Source of the DNA: Algoriphagus zhangzhouensis
GTDB taxonomy: Bacteria; Bacteroidota; Bacteroidia; Cytophagales; Cyclobacteriaceae
Direction: 5' to 3'
Length of the DNA stretch: 64,000 bases
Assembly (NCBI RefSeq): GCF_900148515.1
Contig: NZ_FRXN01000002.1
Location: 963,976-1,027,975 of the forward strand
Below the pieces are notes generated by a model. It did no database searches, was not told where the DNA came from, and saw nothing but the letters and a program-made list of their open reading frames with translations. Numbering within the stretch: position 1 is the stretch's first letter; every line of letters begins with the position of its first letter. Shown here in pieces: positions 25,721 to 34,736 of this stretch. Made by a program: the position numbers and the translations under genes.

Positions 25721-26323
25721 TTGGCACGTTACTTTATCATTTACAAACCCTTTGGGGTTTTAAGTCAATTTAGTGGAGAGGGGCAAACATTGGCCTCTCT
25801 TTTTCATTTCCCCAAAACTGTCTATCCTGTAGGTCGGCTGGATAAGGACAGTGAGGGATTGTTGCTAATCACCGACGATAAGCAACTCAATCACCATTTA
25901 TTAAATCCAAGGTTCGGTCACCAGCGGACCTATTTGGCCCAAGTCGAAGGCGAACCCGATCAAGAAGCATTGAAGAAACTCGGTAATGGAGTCACGATCA
26001 ATGTGGAGGGAAAAATGTACCAAACAAAGCCTGCCATTGCCAAGATTCCTGAAAGTGTCCCAGAATTGCCGGATAGAGATCCCCCAATCCGCTATCGAAA
26101 AAATGTACCTGATACCTGGATTTCATTGACATTGATAGAAGGGAAAAACCGTCAAGTAAGAAAGATGACAGCGGCAGTTGGCTTTCCCACTTTACGATTG
26201 GTGAGATGGTCTATGGAGAAAATTACAATTGAAGGGTTTCAGGTAGGGGAGGTCAGAGAATTGGAACAACAAGAAGTTTATAGAGCCTTAGGGCTAACTG
26301 GCTTCGGAAAAACAAGGAAGTAA
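25721..26323 (+). CDS. RsuA/RluE-type rRNA pseudouridine synthase, TTG start
   Basis: 200 aa. The catalytic Asp is D41 in the GRLDKDSEGLL motif. The N-terminal RYFIIYKPFGVLSQF and later EGKNRQVRKMTAAVGFPTLRLVR are signature blocks of the RluE branch, which modifies a uridine in 23S rRNA. No S4 domain is present, as in RluE. An in-frame stop at 25709 and the family N-terminus together force the TTG at 25721 as start. It probably depends on ribosomes finishing the small CxxC gene just upstream. The exact modified site is inferred from the family. Confidence 0.9.
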   Translation: MARYFIIYKPFGVLSQFSGEGQTLASLFHFPKTVYPVGRLDKDSEGLLLITDDKQLNHHLLNPRFGHQRTYLAQVEGEPDQEALKKLGNGVTINVEGKMYQTKPAIAKIPESVPELPDRDPPIRYRKNVPDTWISLTLIEGKNRQVRKMTAAVGFPTLRLVRWSMEKITIEGFQVGEVRELEQQEVYRALGLTGFGKTRK

Positions 26324-26359
26324 TTTTTACCGCAAAGTCGCTGAGATCGCTAAGGATTT
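26324..26359. repeat. Left imperfect inverted repeat of the GxxExxY cassette
   Basis: ACCGCAAAGTCGCTGAGATC followed by GCTAAGG, directly after the pseudouridine synthase stop. Over 27 positions, 19 match the reverse complement of the right copy at 26788-26816. Confidence 0.45.
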
Positions 26360-26401
26360 GGCGGATTTTTTTAACTTGAATCAACTAAATAATTATTTTT
26401 T

Positions 26402-26779
26402 ATGACTGAAAATGAGATTTCTTCTAAAATTATTGGAGCTGCAATAGAAGTTCATAAACAACTTGGGCCAGGATTGCTAGAAAGCACCTATGAAACTTGT
26501 TTGACCCATGAGTTAACTGAGGAAGGTTTAAATGTAAGACGACAAGTCCTTTTACCTATAGAATATAAGAGTTTAAGATTGGATGCAGGATATAGAATTG
26601 ACCTAATTGTAGAGGAAAAGGTAATAATTGAGCTGAAGGTTGTAGATGAATTTAACTCTATTCACATAGCTCAATTGCTTACTTATCTGAAGTTATCAAA
26701 AAATAAATTGGGTATTCTTCTAAACTTCAATGTTTCCAGATTGAAGGATGGAGTTAGGCGAGTAGTTAATAATCTCTGA
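26402..26779 (+). CDS. GxxExxY protein (PD-(D/E)xK-like fold)
   Basis: 125 aa. The name-giving motif is G24-L-L-E27-S-T-Y30, and a nuclease-like core is present as D67...E77-L-K79 with a following Gln (QLLTYL, 91-96), the arrangement of PD-(D/E)xK enzymes. The family is common in Bacteroidota and environmental bacteria, often in many copies; biochemical role unproven. Composition is more A-rich than in the neighbours, and imperfect inverted repeats flank it on both sides, so it may be an acquired cassette. No adjacent toxin or antitoxin partner is visible. Confidence 0.85.
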   Translation: MTENEISSKIIGAAIEVHKQLGPGLLESTYETCLTHELTEEGLNVRRQVLLPIEYKSLRLDAGYRIDLIVEEKVIIELKVVDEFNSIHIAQLLTYLKLSKNKLGILLNFNVSRLKDGVRRVVNNL

Positions 26780-26787
26780 ACCTTTTT

Positions 26788-26816
26788 CTTTGCGAGCATT
26801 GCGCCTTAGCGGTAAG
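26788..26816. repeat. Right imperfect inverted repeat of the GxxExxY cassette
   Basis: CTTTGCGAGCATTGCGCC followed by TTAGCGGTAAG, starting 9 bp after the GxxExxY stop. It is the inverted partner of the repeat at 26324-26359. Confidence 0.45.
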
Positions 26817-26945
26817 ATTTAAGTATTCTTAAAAAATCCTAAAAATCCGTTTGACCCAATGCAATACCGCTTCTAAGAATTAAGATTGTGTTGGGTTTAA
26901 AATGTTCTATTTTAGTGTCCCTTTGAATTAAACCAATTTAATTCC

Positions 26946-27917
26946 ATGCATCAGGAAAAAATCGCAGCAGTAATACAGGAAGTAGGTAAGGTAGTAGTGG
27001 GTCAAGATAAAATGGTCAATAGGTTATTGATTGGTCTATTTACTAATGGTCACATTTTATTGGAAGGTGTTCCAGGTCTTGCCAAAACCTTAACTGTAAA
27101 TACACTTGCCAAAGTACTTCATTTAGACTTCAACAGAATTCAGTTTACACCGGATTTGTTACCAGCTGATTTGATTGGTACGATGATTTACAATCAGCAG
27201 ACGGCGAATTTTGAGGTGAAGAAAGGACCGATTTTCTCCAATTTAATCTTAGCGGATGAGGTAAACCGATCTCCTGCAAAAGTACAATCAGCACTTTTGG
27301 AAGCGATGCAAGAAAAGCAAGTGACTATCGGTGAGACTACTTTTCAGTTGGATCGCCCATTCTTAGTACTAGCTACCCAAAACCCAGTTGATCAAGAAGG
27401 GACCTATCCACTTCCTGAAGCACAAGTCGATCGTTTCATGATGAAGGTTCATATTGACTATCCAAGTAAGTCAGATGAAATGGAAGTAATGAGACGTATG
27501 GCCAACATGTCTTTTGTATCAGAAGTCAATGCTGTGCTCTCTAAGCAGGATATTTTTGATATCAGAAATGGAATTAATGCAGTAAATATTGCAGAGCCTT
27601 TGGAGCAATATATTATTGAATTGGTATTCGCTACTAGATTCCCTGAGCAATATGGATTAAAGAATGAATCAAAGTATATCCAGTTTGGAGTATCGCCTCG
27701 AGCAAGTATCAATTTGAACCTAGCGGCGAAGGCAGTAGCCTACATGGACGGTAGAGATTATGTACTTCCTGAGGATATTAAGGAGATCGCAGAGGATGTA
27801 CTAAATCATCGAATAATCCTAAACTATGAGGCCGAAGCAGACAATATCAATACAAGAGACCTTGTGAAAATACTATTGGAGAAAGTACCGATAAATAAGT
27901 CGGTAACATTAAAGTAA
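26946..27917 (+). CDS. MoxR-family AAA+ ATPase
   Basis: 323 aa. Walker A GVPGLAKT (41-48), Walker B ILADEVNR, sensor ATQNP and arginine-finger regions are all recognisable, with the C-terminal lid domain from about 225. MoxR ATPases act as chaperone-like remodelers that usually work with a DUF58/von Willebrand A partner encoded next door, often in aerotolerance or metal-enzyme maturation. Here a terminator follows 20 bp after the stop and no partner gene adjoins. The partners must therefore be elsewhere. Confidence 0.92.
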   Translation: MHQEKIAAVIQEVGKVVVGQDKMVNRLLIGLFTNGHILLEGVPGLAKTLTVNTLAKVLHLDFNRIQFTPDLLPADLIGTMIYNQQTANFEVKKGPIFSNLILADEVNRSPAKVQSALLEAMQEKQVTIGETTFQLDRPFLVLATQNPVDQEGTYPLPEAQVDRFMMKVHIDYPSKSDEMEVMRRMANMSFVSEVNAVLSKQDIFDIRNGINAVNIAEPLEQYIIELVFATRFPEQYGLKNESKYIQFGVSPRASINLNLAAKAVAYMDGRDYVLPEDIKEIAEDVLNHRIILNYEAEADNINTRDLVKILLEKVPINKSVTLK

Positions 27918-27937
27918 CATTGAAATACGGCTATCTG

Positions 27938-27966
27938 GGCTTTCTGAGAGGAAAGCCTTTTTTTTT
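27938..27966 (+). terminator. Rho-independent terminator of the MoxR gene
   Basis: Perfect 7-bp stem GGCTTTC/GAAAGCC with a 6-nt loop, followed by nine T. Confidence 0.85.
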
Positions 27967-28102
27967 GTCAAATCTGTTAATCCAATATTAAATTCTGAAA
28001 TCATTTTTAAAAAAACCATAATTCAAAAAATTCTCTTGGCCTGATTAATTGAACCAGTTTTGCATCATCGAAAGAGACAAAACCACAATTCAATTAATAC
28101 AA

Positions 28103-29335
28103 ATGAAAAAGTTTAACTCCCTGTTGTTGATTTTCGCAGCAACTCTAATCGGGTTCACAAGCTGTATCGAAGGCAATGATAAGCCTGTTGTAGATCCAGA
28201 TCCAGAACCAGACAGTGAAGTGTTGATTACTTCAAACATCACTTCTAATACTACTTGGGAAACTGGTAACACATATGTTCTAGGAGGAAGAATTTCTGTG
28301 ACTTCTGGAAACACTCTAACCATCGAGCCAGGTGTAGTGGTAAAAGGTGAAGTTGGTACAGGTTCCAATGCTACTGCTTTGATCATCGCAAGAGGAGCAA
28401 AGATTATGGCTGAAGGTACTGCTACTTCTCCAATCATCTTCACAACAGTAGCTGATGAAATTACTCCGGGAGAAATCGTTTCTCCTAACCTTGAGCCAAA
28501 TCTTTCTGGTCTTTGGGGAGGTTTGATCATCCTTGGAAATGCAAAAGGGTCTTTTGCTGGTGATGTTAATGAAATCCAAATCGAAGGTATTCCACCATCA
28601 GATACTAATGGTCTTTACGGTGGCGACAATGACGCTGACAACTCTGGTGTCTTGAAATATATTTCTATCCGTCACGGTGGAGCTAACATCGGTGAAGGTA
28701 ACGAAATCAACGGTTTGACACTTGGAGCAGTAGGTTCTGGAACAGTGATCGAAAACGTTGAAGTAATCGGTAACCAAGATGATGGTATCGAATGGTTCGG
28801 TGGAACTGTAAACGTTACAAACGCTCTAGTATGGAATCCAGGTGATGATGGAATGGATACTGACCAAGCTTGGGCTGGTACTTTGGATAACTTCATCGTA
28901 ATCGCTGGTAGCGAAACTGATCATTGTCTTGAAATTGACGGTCCAGAAGGATCTTACAACGCTGGTCATACTTTGAAAAACGGATCTATCAAAGGAAATG
29001 ATGTTGCCGAGCTTGGTGACTTCAGAGATGGTGCAAGAGGTACATTTGAAAGCATTTACTTCTTCGGATTTGCTAACCCTGCAGATACTGACGGAAGAGG
29101 AGATCTTTCTCTAAGCGGTGATGCTTCTGTAGCAAACTTCGCTGACGGAGTATTGAACTTCGCAAGCCTTGAAATTACTCTAGCTGATGGTGTTGAACTA
29201 TCTACAGTATTCAAAGCAGGAACTGACGCTTACGCAAGTTCAGTAGCTGCTGGTGCTAACACTGTAGGTGCTACTAAATCAGCATTCACTGGTTGGACTT
29301 GGGCTGATGCTGCAGGTCAACTAGCTGACTTCTAA
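28103..29335 (+). CDS. Beta-helix-like surface lipoprotein
   Basis: 410 aa from the ATG at 28103; the frame extends 54 bp up but the upstream residues are not signal-like. The lipobox IGFTSC gives lipidated Cys21, followed by a Pro/Asp linker (VVDPDPEPD), typical of surface-exposed Bacteroidota lipoproteins. The rest shows short Gly/Asn/Val strands (LTIEPGVVVKG, IIARGAKIMAEGT, PIIFTT, VIENVEVIGNQDDGIEWFGG) that suggest a right-handed beta helix. Codon choice is highly biased, as in SusC. A hairpin separates it from the TonB receptor 80 bp downstream. It probably works with that receptor in capture of an unknown ligand. Confidence 0.85.
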   Translation: MKKFNSLLLIFAATLIGFTSCIEGNDKPVVDPDPEPDSEVLITSNITSNTTWETGNTYVLGGRISVTSGNTLTIEPGVVVKGEVGTGSNATALIIARGAKIMAEGTATSPIIFTTVADEITPGEIVSPNLEPNLSGLWGGLIILGNAKGSFAGDVNEIQIEGIPPSDTNGLYGGDNDADNSGVLKYISIRHGGANIGEGNEINGLTLGAVGSGTVIENVEVIGNQDDGIEWFGGTVNVTNALVWNPGDDGMDTDQAWAGTLDNFIVIAGSETDHCLEIDGPEGSYNAGHTLKNGSIKGNDVAELGDFRDGARGTFESIYFFGFANPADTDGRGDLSLSGDASVANFADGVLNFASLEITLADGVELSTVFKAGTDAYASSVAAGANTVGATKSAFTGWTWADAAGQLADF

Positions 29336-29347
29336 TCATAAAAATTG

Positions 29348-29386
29348 AAAGGGAGGAAGTACTTGCAAGGTAGCTTCCTCCCTTTT
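29348..29386 (+). terminator. Intercistronic hairpin (weak terminator/attenuator)
   Basis: Perfect 12-bp stem AAAGGGAGGAAG/CTTCCTCCCTTT between the lipoprotein and its TonB receptor. Only four T follow, so it may lower rather than stop transcription into the receptor gene, or protect the lipoprotein mRNA 3' end. Confidence 0.65.
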
Positions 29387-29415
29387 ACCCATAAGATTTC
29401 AATATCAATTGCTGT

Positions 29416-32319
29416 ATGAAAAATAAATCTACCAAGTTGTTCACAAAAGGAACGCTTATCTTATTGATTGTGGTGATCTCTCAAATCATCGCAGGTTTTG
29501 CGTTTGCGCAAAAAGGTACTATTCGTGGTGCCATCTTCGAGGAATCGACTGGAGAGCCATTATTCGGTGTCTCTGTCCTTGTAAAAGAAACTGCTACTGG
29601 AGCAGTAACTGATTTCGATGGAAAATTCGAGATTCAAGTAGATCCAGGAACTTACACTCTCCAAATTTCTTACATCTCTTATGCGACAGTTGAATTGACT
29701 GAAGTAGAAGTGACTTCTGGAGAAGTAAAAGTTATCAACGACATTCTTATGGCTGATGAAGCCTCAGATTTGGAAACTGTTACAGTTTCTGCATCTGCAA
29801 TCAGAACCACTGAATCAGCTTTGATGTCAGTGAAAAGAAATGCCGCCAACCTAATGGATGGTATTTCTGCAAGTACTTTCCGTCAAATTGGTGATGGTGA
29901 CGCTGCTGCTGCAGTAAAAAGAGTAACCGGTGTATCTATCGAAGGAGGTAAATACATCTACGTTCGTGGTTTGGGTGACAGATACACCAAAACTGTATTG
30001 AATGGTGTGGATATCCCTGGTTTGGATCCAGATAGAAACTCTATCCAAATGGATATCTTCCCAACAAACGTGATTGACAACATCATCGTTTCTAAATCAT
30101 TTACTGCGGATCTTCCTGCAGACTTTACTGGTGGTGTAGTTGATATCGAGACCAAAGATTTTCCTGAAGAAAAGACAATGCGTCTTAGCCTAAGTGGTGG
30201 ATTGAATCCATCTATGCACTTCAACTCCAACTATTTGAAATATGATGGTGGAAAGACTGATTGGTTAGGTTTTGATGATGGAACAAGAGCAATCCCTACA
30301 GATGGAAGAACTGATATTCCTCAATATGGTGATGCAGTAGGAAATCCAAATGGACCAAAAGGACTTGAATACCAAGAGATCCTAAGAAGCTTCAACAAAA
30401 ACTTGGGAGGTTACAGAACCAACAGTTTGATGGATATGGGATTGAGTTTCTCTTTGGGAAATCAAATCGCAAGAACAAAAGCAACTTGGGGATATAACTT
30501 CGCCTTGACTTACAAAAACGAGACTGAATTCTATCAAGATGCAGAATTCAACTTGTACGCTAAACCAAGAGAATCTACTGACATCGAATTGGAAGCCTTG
30601 GAAAGACAAAAAGGGGATTACGGTGTAAACAACGTATTGCTAGGTGGATTGGCAGGGATCGCTTTGAAGACTGACAATTCAAAATATAAATTGAACATCA
30701 TGCACTTGCAAAATGGCGAGTCCAAAGCGGGTGAGTTTGATTTCGTGAACACTAACTTGGGTGCAAACTTTGAAGCAAAGCAGTACAACTTGGAATACAG
30801 CCAAAGAGCATTGACTAGTGTATTGTTGGGTGGTACTCATTACTTCAACGCCAGAGACTGGGAAGTAAACTGGAAATTGGCTCCTACGAGATCTACAATC
30901 GATGATCCAGATGTAAGATTTACAAGATTCAGAGTTCCTAACAACACTGTTTCTACAGAAGTTGGTTTGCCAGCAAGAATCTGGAGAAGTCTAGAAGAAT
31001 ACAGTGTGGCTGGTAAAGTAGATGTAGCAAAGCAACTTTCTTTGTTCCAAAGAGAATCTAAATTGAAAGTAGGTACTAACTACGTATTCAAATACAGAGA
31101 TTTCAACATCCAAAGCTTCCAGTTTGCTACTGGTGATTCTGAATTCACTGGTGATCCAAATGAGATCATGCTTGAAGAGAACTTGTTCTCAGCTGACAAT
31201 AGAAATGGTGTTAGATACAATGCTGACTTTATTCCAATCAACCCGAATGAGTATCAGTCTATCGCTACTAACGTAGGTGGATATGCATCTTTGGAAGCTA
31301 AGCCTTCCGACAAATTGAAAGCTATCGTTGGTTTAAGAGTTGAAAAATTCAACCAGTACTACACTGGTACCAACCAGACGGGTACAATCAACTTTGATTT
31401 GGTTACCATGTTGGATGATATCGATTTCTTCCCAACTGTTAACTTCATCTACAATTTGAAAGAAAACCAAAACTTGAGAGTTTCTGCTTCTAGAACTATT
31501 GCGAGACCTTCTTTCAAGGAACTTTCTTACGCAGAGATTTTGGACCCAATCACTGGTAGAACTTTCATCGGTGGTTTGTATCCAGAAACTACTAACGGTG
31601 GTTCAGAAGTTCTTTGGGACGGTAACTTGGTTTCTACTCGAATCAACAACTTTGATGTAAGATGGGAAGCGTTCCAGGATAGAGGTCAAATGTTCTCTGT
31701 TAGTGCATTCTATAAGACTTTTGATAAGCCTATCGAAATGGTTCAGTTCCTTTCTGATCCAGGTGCTTTCCAGCCAAGAAACGTAGGTAATGGTTCGGTT
31801 GCTGGTTTGGAGTTTGAATTCAGAAAATCTTTGAAATTCATCGCTCCATCATTGGAGAACTTCAACTGGAATACTAACGTGACGATCACTCAGTCTCAAA
31901 TCAAAATGTCTGAATCTGAATACAGATCAAGAACTTTGACTGCTCGTGAAGGTCAAGAAATCAAGGATACCAGAGACATGGCTGGGCAGGCTCCATTCAT
32001 TATCAATACTGGATTCGGTTATCAGGATTATAACACTGGTTGGGAAGCTGGTTTGTTCTACAACGTTCAAGGACCAACTTTGAACTATGTAGGTTTTGGT
32101 AACAGAACGGATACTTATACTGTACCTTTCCATAGCTTAAACTTGAATGTAAATAAATCATTCGGTGCTGACGAAAGAATCCAAGCTGGATTTGGTGTTC
32201 AAAATATCTTGAATGACAAAAAAGAATTAGTGTTTAGTTCATACCAGGCTCAAGATCAAATCTTTACAAGGCTTGCTCCAGGTACAAAAATGACATTTAG
32301 AGTGGCTTTCTCATTCTAA
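29416..32319 (+). CDS. TonB-dependent outer-membrane receptor (non-SusC type)
   Basis: 967 aa. Signal peptide to about residue 32 (FAFAQ), carboxypeptidase-regulatory-like domain (33-115), and a TonB-box-like ETVTVSASAI near 120-130. The plug contains KRVTGVSIEGGKYIYVRGLG, DRYTKTVLNGVDIPG and FTADLPADFTGGVVDIETKDFP, a pattern of the TonB receptors that resemble the large Caulobacter-type family. The barrel ends MTFRVAFSF. It takes up a bulky nutrient with energy from TonB-ExbBD. It pairs with the upstream beta-helix lipoprotein rather than a SusD. Codon bias again points to strong expression. Substrate unknown. Confidence 0.93.
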   Translation: MKNKSTKLFTKGTLILLIVVISQIIAGFAFAQKGTIRGAIFEESTGEPLFGVSVLVKETATGAVTDFDGKFEIQVDPGTYTLQISYISYATVELTEVEVTSGEVKVINDILMADEASDLETVTVSASAIRTTESALMSVKRNAANLMDGISASTFRQIGDGDAAAAVKRVTGVSIEGGKYIYVRGLGDRYTKTVLNGVDIPGLDPDRNSIQMDIFPTNVIDNIIVSKSFTADLPADFTGGVVDIETKDFPEEKTMRLSLSGGLNPSMHFNSNYLKYDGGKTDWLGFDDGTRAIPTDGRTDIPQYGDAVGNPNGPKGLEYQEILRSFNKNLGGYRTNSLMDMGLSFSLGNQIARTKATWGYNFALTYKNETEFYQDAEFNLYAKPRESTDIELEALERQKGDYGVNNVLLGGLAGIALKTDNSKYKLNIMHLQNGESKAGEFDFVNTNLGANFEAKQYNLEYSQRALTSVLLGGTHYFNARDWEVNWKLAPTRSTIDDPDVRFTRFRVPNNTVSTEVGLPARIWRSLEEYSVAGKVDVAKQLSLFQRESKLKVGTNYVFKYRDFNIQSFQFATGDSEFTGDPNEIMLEENLFSADNRNGVRYNADFIPINPNEYQSIATNVGGYASLEAKPSDKLKAIVGLRVEKFNQYYTGTNQTGTINFDLVTMLDDIDFFPTVNFIYNLKENQNLRVSASRTIARPSFKELSYAEILDPITGRTFIGGLYPETTNGGSEVLWDGNLVSTRINNFDVRWEAFQDRGQMFSVSAFYKTFDKPIEMVQFLSDPGAFQPRNVGNGSVAGLEFEFRKSLKFIAPSLENFNWNTNVTITQSQIKMSESEYRSRTLTAREGQEIKDTRDMAGQAPFIINTGFGYQDYNTGWEAGLFYNVQGPTLNYVGFGNRTDTYTVPFHSLNLNVNKSFGADERIQAGFGVQNILNDKKELVFSSYQAQDQIFTRLAPGTKMTFRVAFSF

Positions 32320-32338
32320 CTTAGTTGATATTTATCTT

Positions 32339-32368
32339 AAAAAGCTCCAATTTATTGGGGCTTTTTTT
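32339..32368 (+). terminator. Rho-independent terminator of the TonB receptor gene
   Basis: Stem AAAAAGCTCC with GGGGCTTTTT (one T-G pair) and an 8-nt AT loop, ending in seven T. Confidence 0.8.
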
Positions 32369-32471
32369 ATGCCTAAAATCCTGTAGCTCAGGAATTTTTT
32401 CAAAAAAAATCTTGGATAATAAGTGACTTTTATCAGATTTTCTAATCTAATAGTTGTATACCCTAGGATTT

Positions 32472-33905
32472 ATGAAGAGGTTAACCAACTATCTGTTTTT
32501 TTTAGACTCTGATTTTAAGTTAGATAAGATTATTCCAATTAAGAATATTGCTGGTATTTATCAGGAAGAGGAATTTGTTGAAAAACTATTTAAAGATCTT
32601 TTAGAGTCAAACCAAATAATAAAATCTACTTTCAAAAAGAGCTTAGGTAGGAAATCCCAAACGATCGAATTAGGATCTACGATGGCGGATTTGACTTTAG
32701 AAATCTATCCTTTGGAATTTGTTACAGAAAGTGATTCCGATTGGCTAATTACTTTTTATGAAGGAATAGGTTCTAAGAATTCAGAATTTTTAGATACTCT
32801 TTCGAAGAGCAAAAGTTCTATGGAATACGTGGATGAATTCAGTCATGAGATCAAAAATTCTGTAAACATTATTCATGGGATTTCCGATTTGATGAATTCA
32901 AGTGATAAAGATGAATTACCAGAATTGATTCCGACTTTAAGTGCTTCCGTACAGCATTTAAAAGGATTAGTTACCAATTATTTGCTCAATCGAAAGCATG
33001 AAAACATGAAGTGGGAGAGATCTGAGTTTGAACTTCAGGCTGAGATGGATTCTATTATCAAGCAGTTTAAATTCCTGACCAAATCAGAGTCAAAAGAGAT
33101 CAGACTACAAGTGGATCCTCTAGTTCCTTTCAAATTGATTGGATTCCCAGCGGCCTTAAGACAAGTTCTAATCAATTTGGTATCAAACGCCATTGAGCAT
33201 ACAGAAAAGGGAGAAATAAACCTAGAAGTGAAGTTGGTTAGAGAAGAATTTGATGAGATCGTCTTGAAGTTTGTAGTGTCTGACTCAGGAGAAGGTATTC
33301 AAGAGGAGGTTCTAAAAAAGCTTTTTAAGAAGCTTCAATATTCAAGTGTAGAAAAGAATGGTTTTGGCCTTGGGTTGAATATATGTAAGGGAATTCTTAG
33401 CTCACTTCAAAGTGATTTGATGGTCTCTACTGAGATTGGTAAGGGAAGTAGCTTTTATTTTGAATTGCCTTTTCATAAGCCTGTATTAGGCTCAGATTTG
33501 GCGGTAAATTCAAACGATTGCACTTCCAATGGAATTCAAACCTATGAGAAAAGGGCCTTAATTGTTGATGATGATCATCTCAATAGATTAGTAGCAACCA
33601 AAAAGCTAACCAAGTTTGGCCTACATTGTGAATCGGCTTCCAATGGTGTATTGGCAATTCAGAAGTTGTATGACTCTTATTATGATCTCCTTATTTTGGA
33701 TATCCATCTTCCCTTGGTAGATGGGTATACACTTTATAGTTTGATACAAAATCGGTTTCCTGAATTGAAAATAGTTTTTTCCACAGGGAGCTCGAATTCC
33801 ACAGTTTTGGATACTTTGAAAGAAGAGCATTCCCAATCAATCCTTAGGAAGCCGTATTCTCAAGAAGATTTATCCCAAGTTTTAAAAAAAGAATTCGGGT
33901 CTTAA
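32472..33905 (+). CDS. Soluble hybrid histidine kinase with C-terminal receiver
   Basis: 477 aa from the ATG at 32472 (a TTG 18 bp up is in frame but lacks a site). No membrane helix. An N-terminal 110-residue region looks like a diverged PAS-type sensor. Then HisKA with phospho-His H125 (FSHEIKN), HATPase_c with LINLVSNAIEHT (N box), DSGEGIQ (G1) and GFGLGLNICKGI (G2), and a receiver with acidic pocket DDD, phospho-Asp D410 (LILDIHLP) and Lys in RKPYS. No DNA-binding output, so it hands phosphate on or acts by its receiver. It lies downstream of the lipoprotein/TonB pair after a terminator; a regulatory link is possible but unproven. Confidence 0.9.
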   Translation: MKRLTNYLFFLDSDFKLDKIIPIKNIAGIYQEEEFVEKLFKDLLESNQIIKSTFKKSLGRKSQTIELGSTMADLTLEIYPLEFVTESDSDWLITFYEGIGSKNSEFLDTLSKSKSSMEYVDEFSHEIKNSVNIIHGISDLMNSSDKDELPELIPTLSASVQHLKGLVTNYLLNRKHENMKWERSEFELQAEMDSIIKQFKFLTKSESKEIRLQVDPLVPFKLIGFPAALRQVLINLVSNAIEHTEKGEINLEVKLVREEFDEIVLKFVVSDSGEGIQEEVLKKLFKKLQYSSVEKNGFGLGLNICKGILSSLQSDLMVSTEIGKGSSFYFELPFHKPVLGSDLAVNSNDCTSNGIQTYEKRALIVDDDHLNRLVATKKLTKFGLHCESASNGVLAIQKLYDSYYDLLILDIHLPLVDGYTLYSLIQNRFPELKIVFSTGSSNSTVLDTLKEEHSQSILRKPYSQEDLSQVLKKEFGS

Positions 33906-33911
33906 AAACTA

Positions 33912-34736
33912 TTAGTCCTCCAGAATAGAAACACGATTATCTACAAGCTCTTTGATAGGGATTATAAAGGTTTCTTTTGTTCCTTTTACCACTACCGAAA
34001 TCCCATCAATGGCGACAATTCTTCCCTTGATATCGTCCATTTGGATAACTTGACCGATTTTGTAATTCTTTTTGAAGTAGAATCCGAATAAGATTCTTCT
34101 TACAATCTCCACTGATCCTAGGCCCAAAGCTATAGCCACTGAAATCATCATCGCTCCAAGTATTATCGAAATGTTGGTAGTGATAATACTTGTGTCAATT
34201 CCTACCAATTCAATAGCAATGATCACAATTACAAAAAGGAGTATTGAGCTAATAATCCTGGCAATCAGCTTAGCACCAGAAATATTGAGAGATTGGAATA
34301 GATTAACCAAAAACTTAGAAACTGAAGCGGATAGGCCTAAAGCTACAATGATCAATGCAATGGAAACTAAGCCTCTTGGAAGATATCCAATTAGGATACT
34401 TATTTGAGTTGAGATGATTTCTAGACCAAACAACTCTGAACCAAAAACAACGAGTAATAGCAGAATTGTAATTTTTAAAAATGCGAGGATGATCGAGGAA
34501 AAATTTATTTTGAGGTCATCAAGTTCAAGAGAAGGCAGCCATTTTTTAAGAGCATCTTCAGGTTTTATTTTATCAAGAAGCTTTGAAAAAAGCATGATAA
34601 TCAGCTTGAATACCAAATAGGCTACAATGACGTAAACTATTAATCCTATAAGATAGGGAGTCCAAGAAACTAGCTTAGAAATCAATTCCTCAAACAAACT
34701 ATAATCTGTGCTAAAACTTAATTCAGGACTATTCAT
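33912..34736 (-). CDS. Mechanosensitive-channel-like membrane protein
   Basis: 274 aa. About five hydrophobic helices run from 25 to 205; the pattern matches the 'conserved TM helix' family of Msc-like proteins. A small beta domain follows (about 222-274, YKIGQVIQMDDIKGRIVAIDGISVVVKG), equal to the first part of the MscS beta domain; the large C-terminal vestibule of MscS is absent. The pore helix AIALGLGSVEIVRRILFGFY is Gly/Ala-rich as in MscS. It is the last gene of a three-gene operon with an ECF sigma factor; the start overlaps the 79-aa gene by 8 bp. Channel function is inferred. Confidence 0.82.
   Translation of the reverse strand: MNSPELSFSTDYSLFEELISKLVSWTPYLIGLIVYVIVAYLVFKLIIMLFSKLLDKIKPEDALKKWLPSLELDDLKINFSSIILAFLKITILLLLVVFGSELFGLEIISTQISILIGYLPRGLVSIALIIVALGLSASVSKFLVNLFQSLNISGAKLIARIISSILLFVIVIIAIELVGIDTSIITTNISIILGAMMISVAIALGLGSVEIVRRILFGFYFKKNYKIGQVIQMDDIKGRIVAIDGISVVVKGTKETFIIPIKELVDNRVSILED

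Noticed and set aside
26402..26779. GxxExxY gene as part of a toxin-antitoxin pair
   Set aside because: No second small gene overlaps or adjoins it; the 166-bp spacer after it has no credible frame.
28090..28896. Antisense frames (146, 87 and 74 aa) over the beta-helix lipoprotein
   Set aside because: The plus-strand lipobox and repeat strands are convincing; the antisense frames are low-complexity Pro/Ser products.
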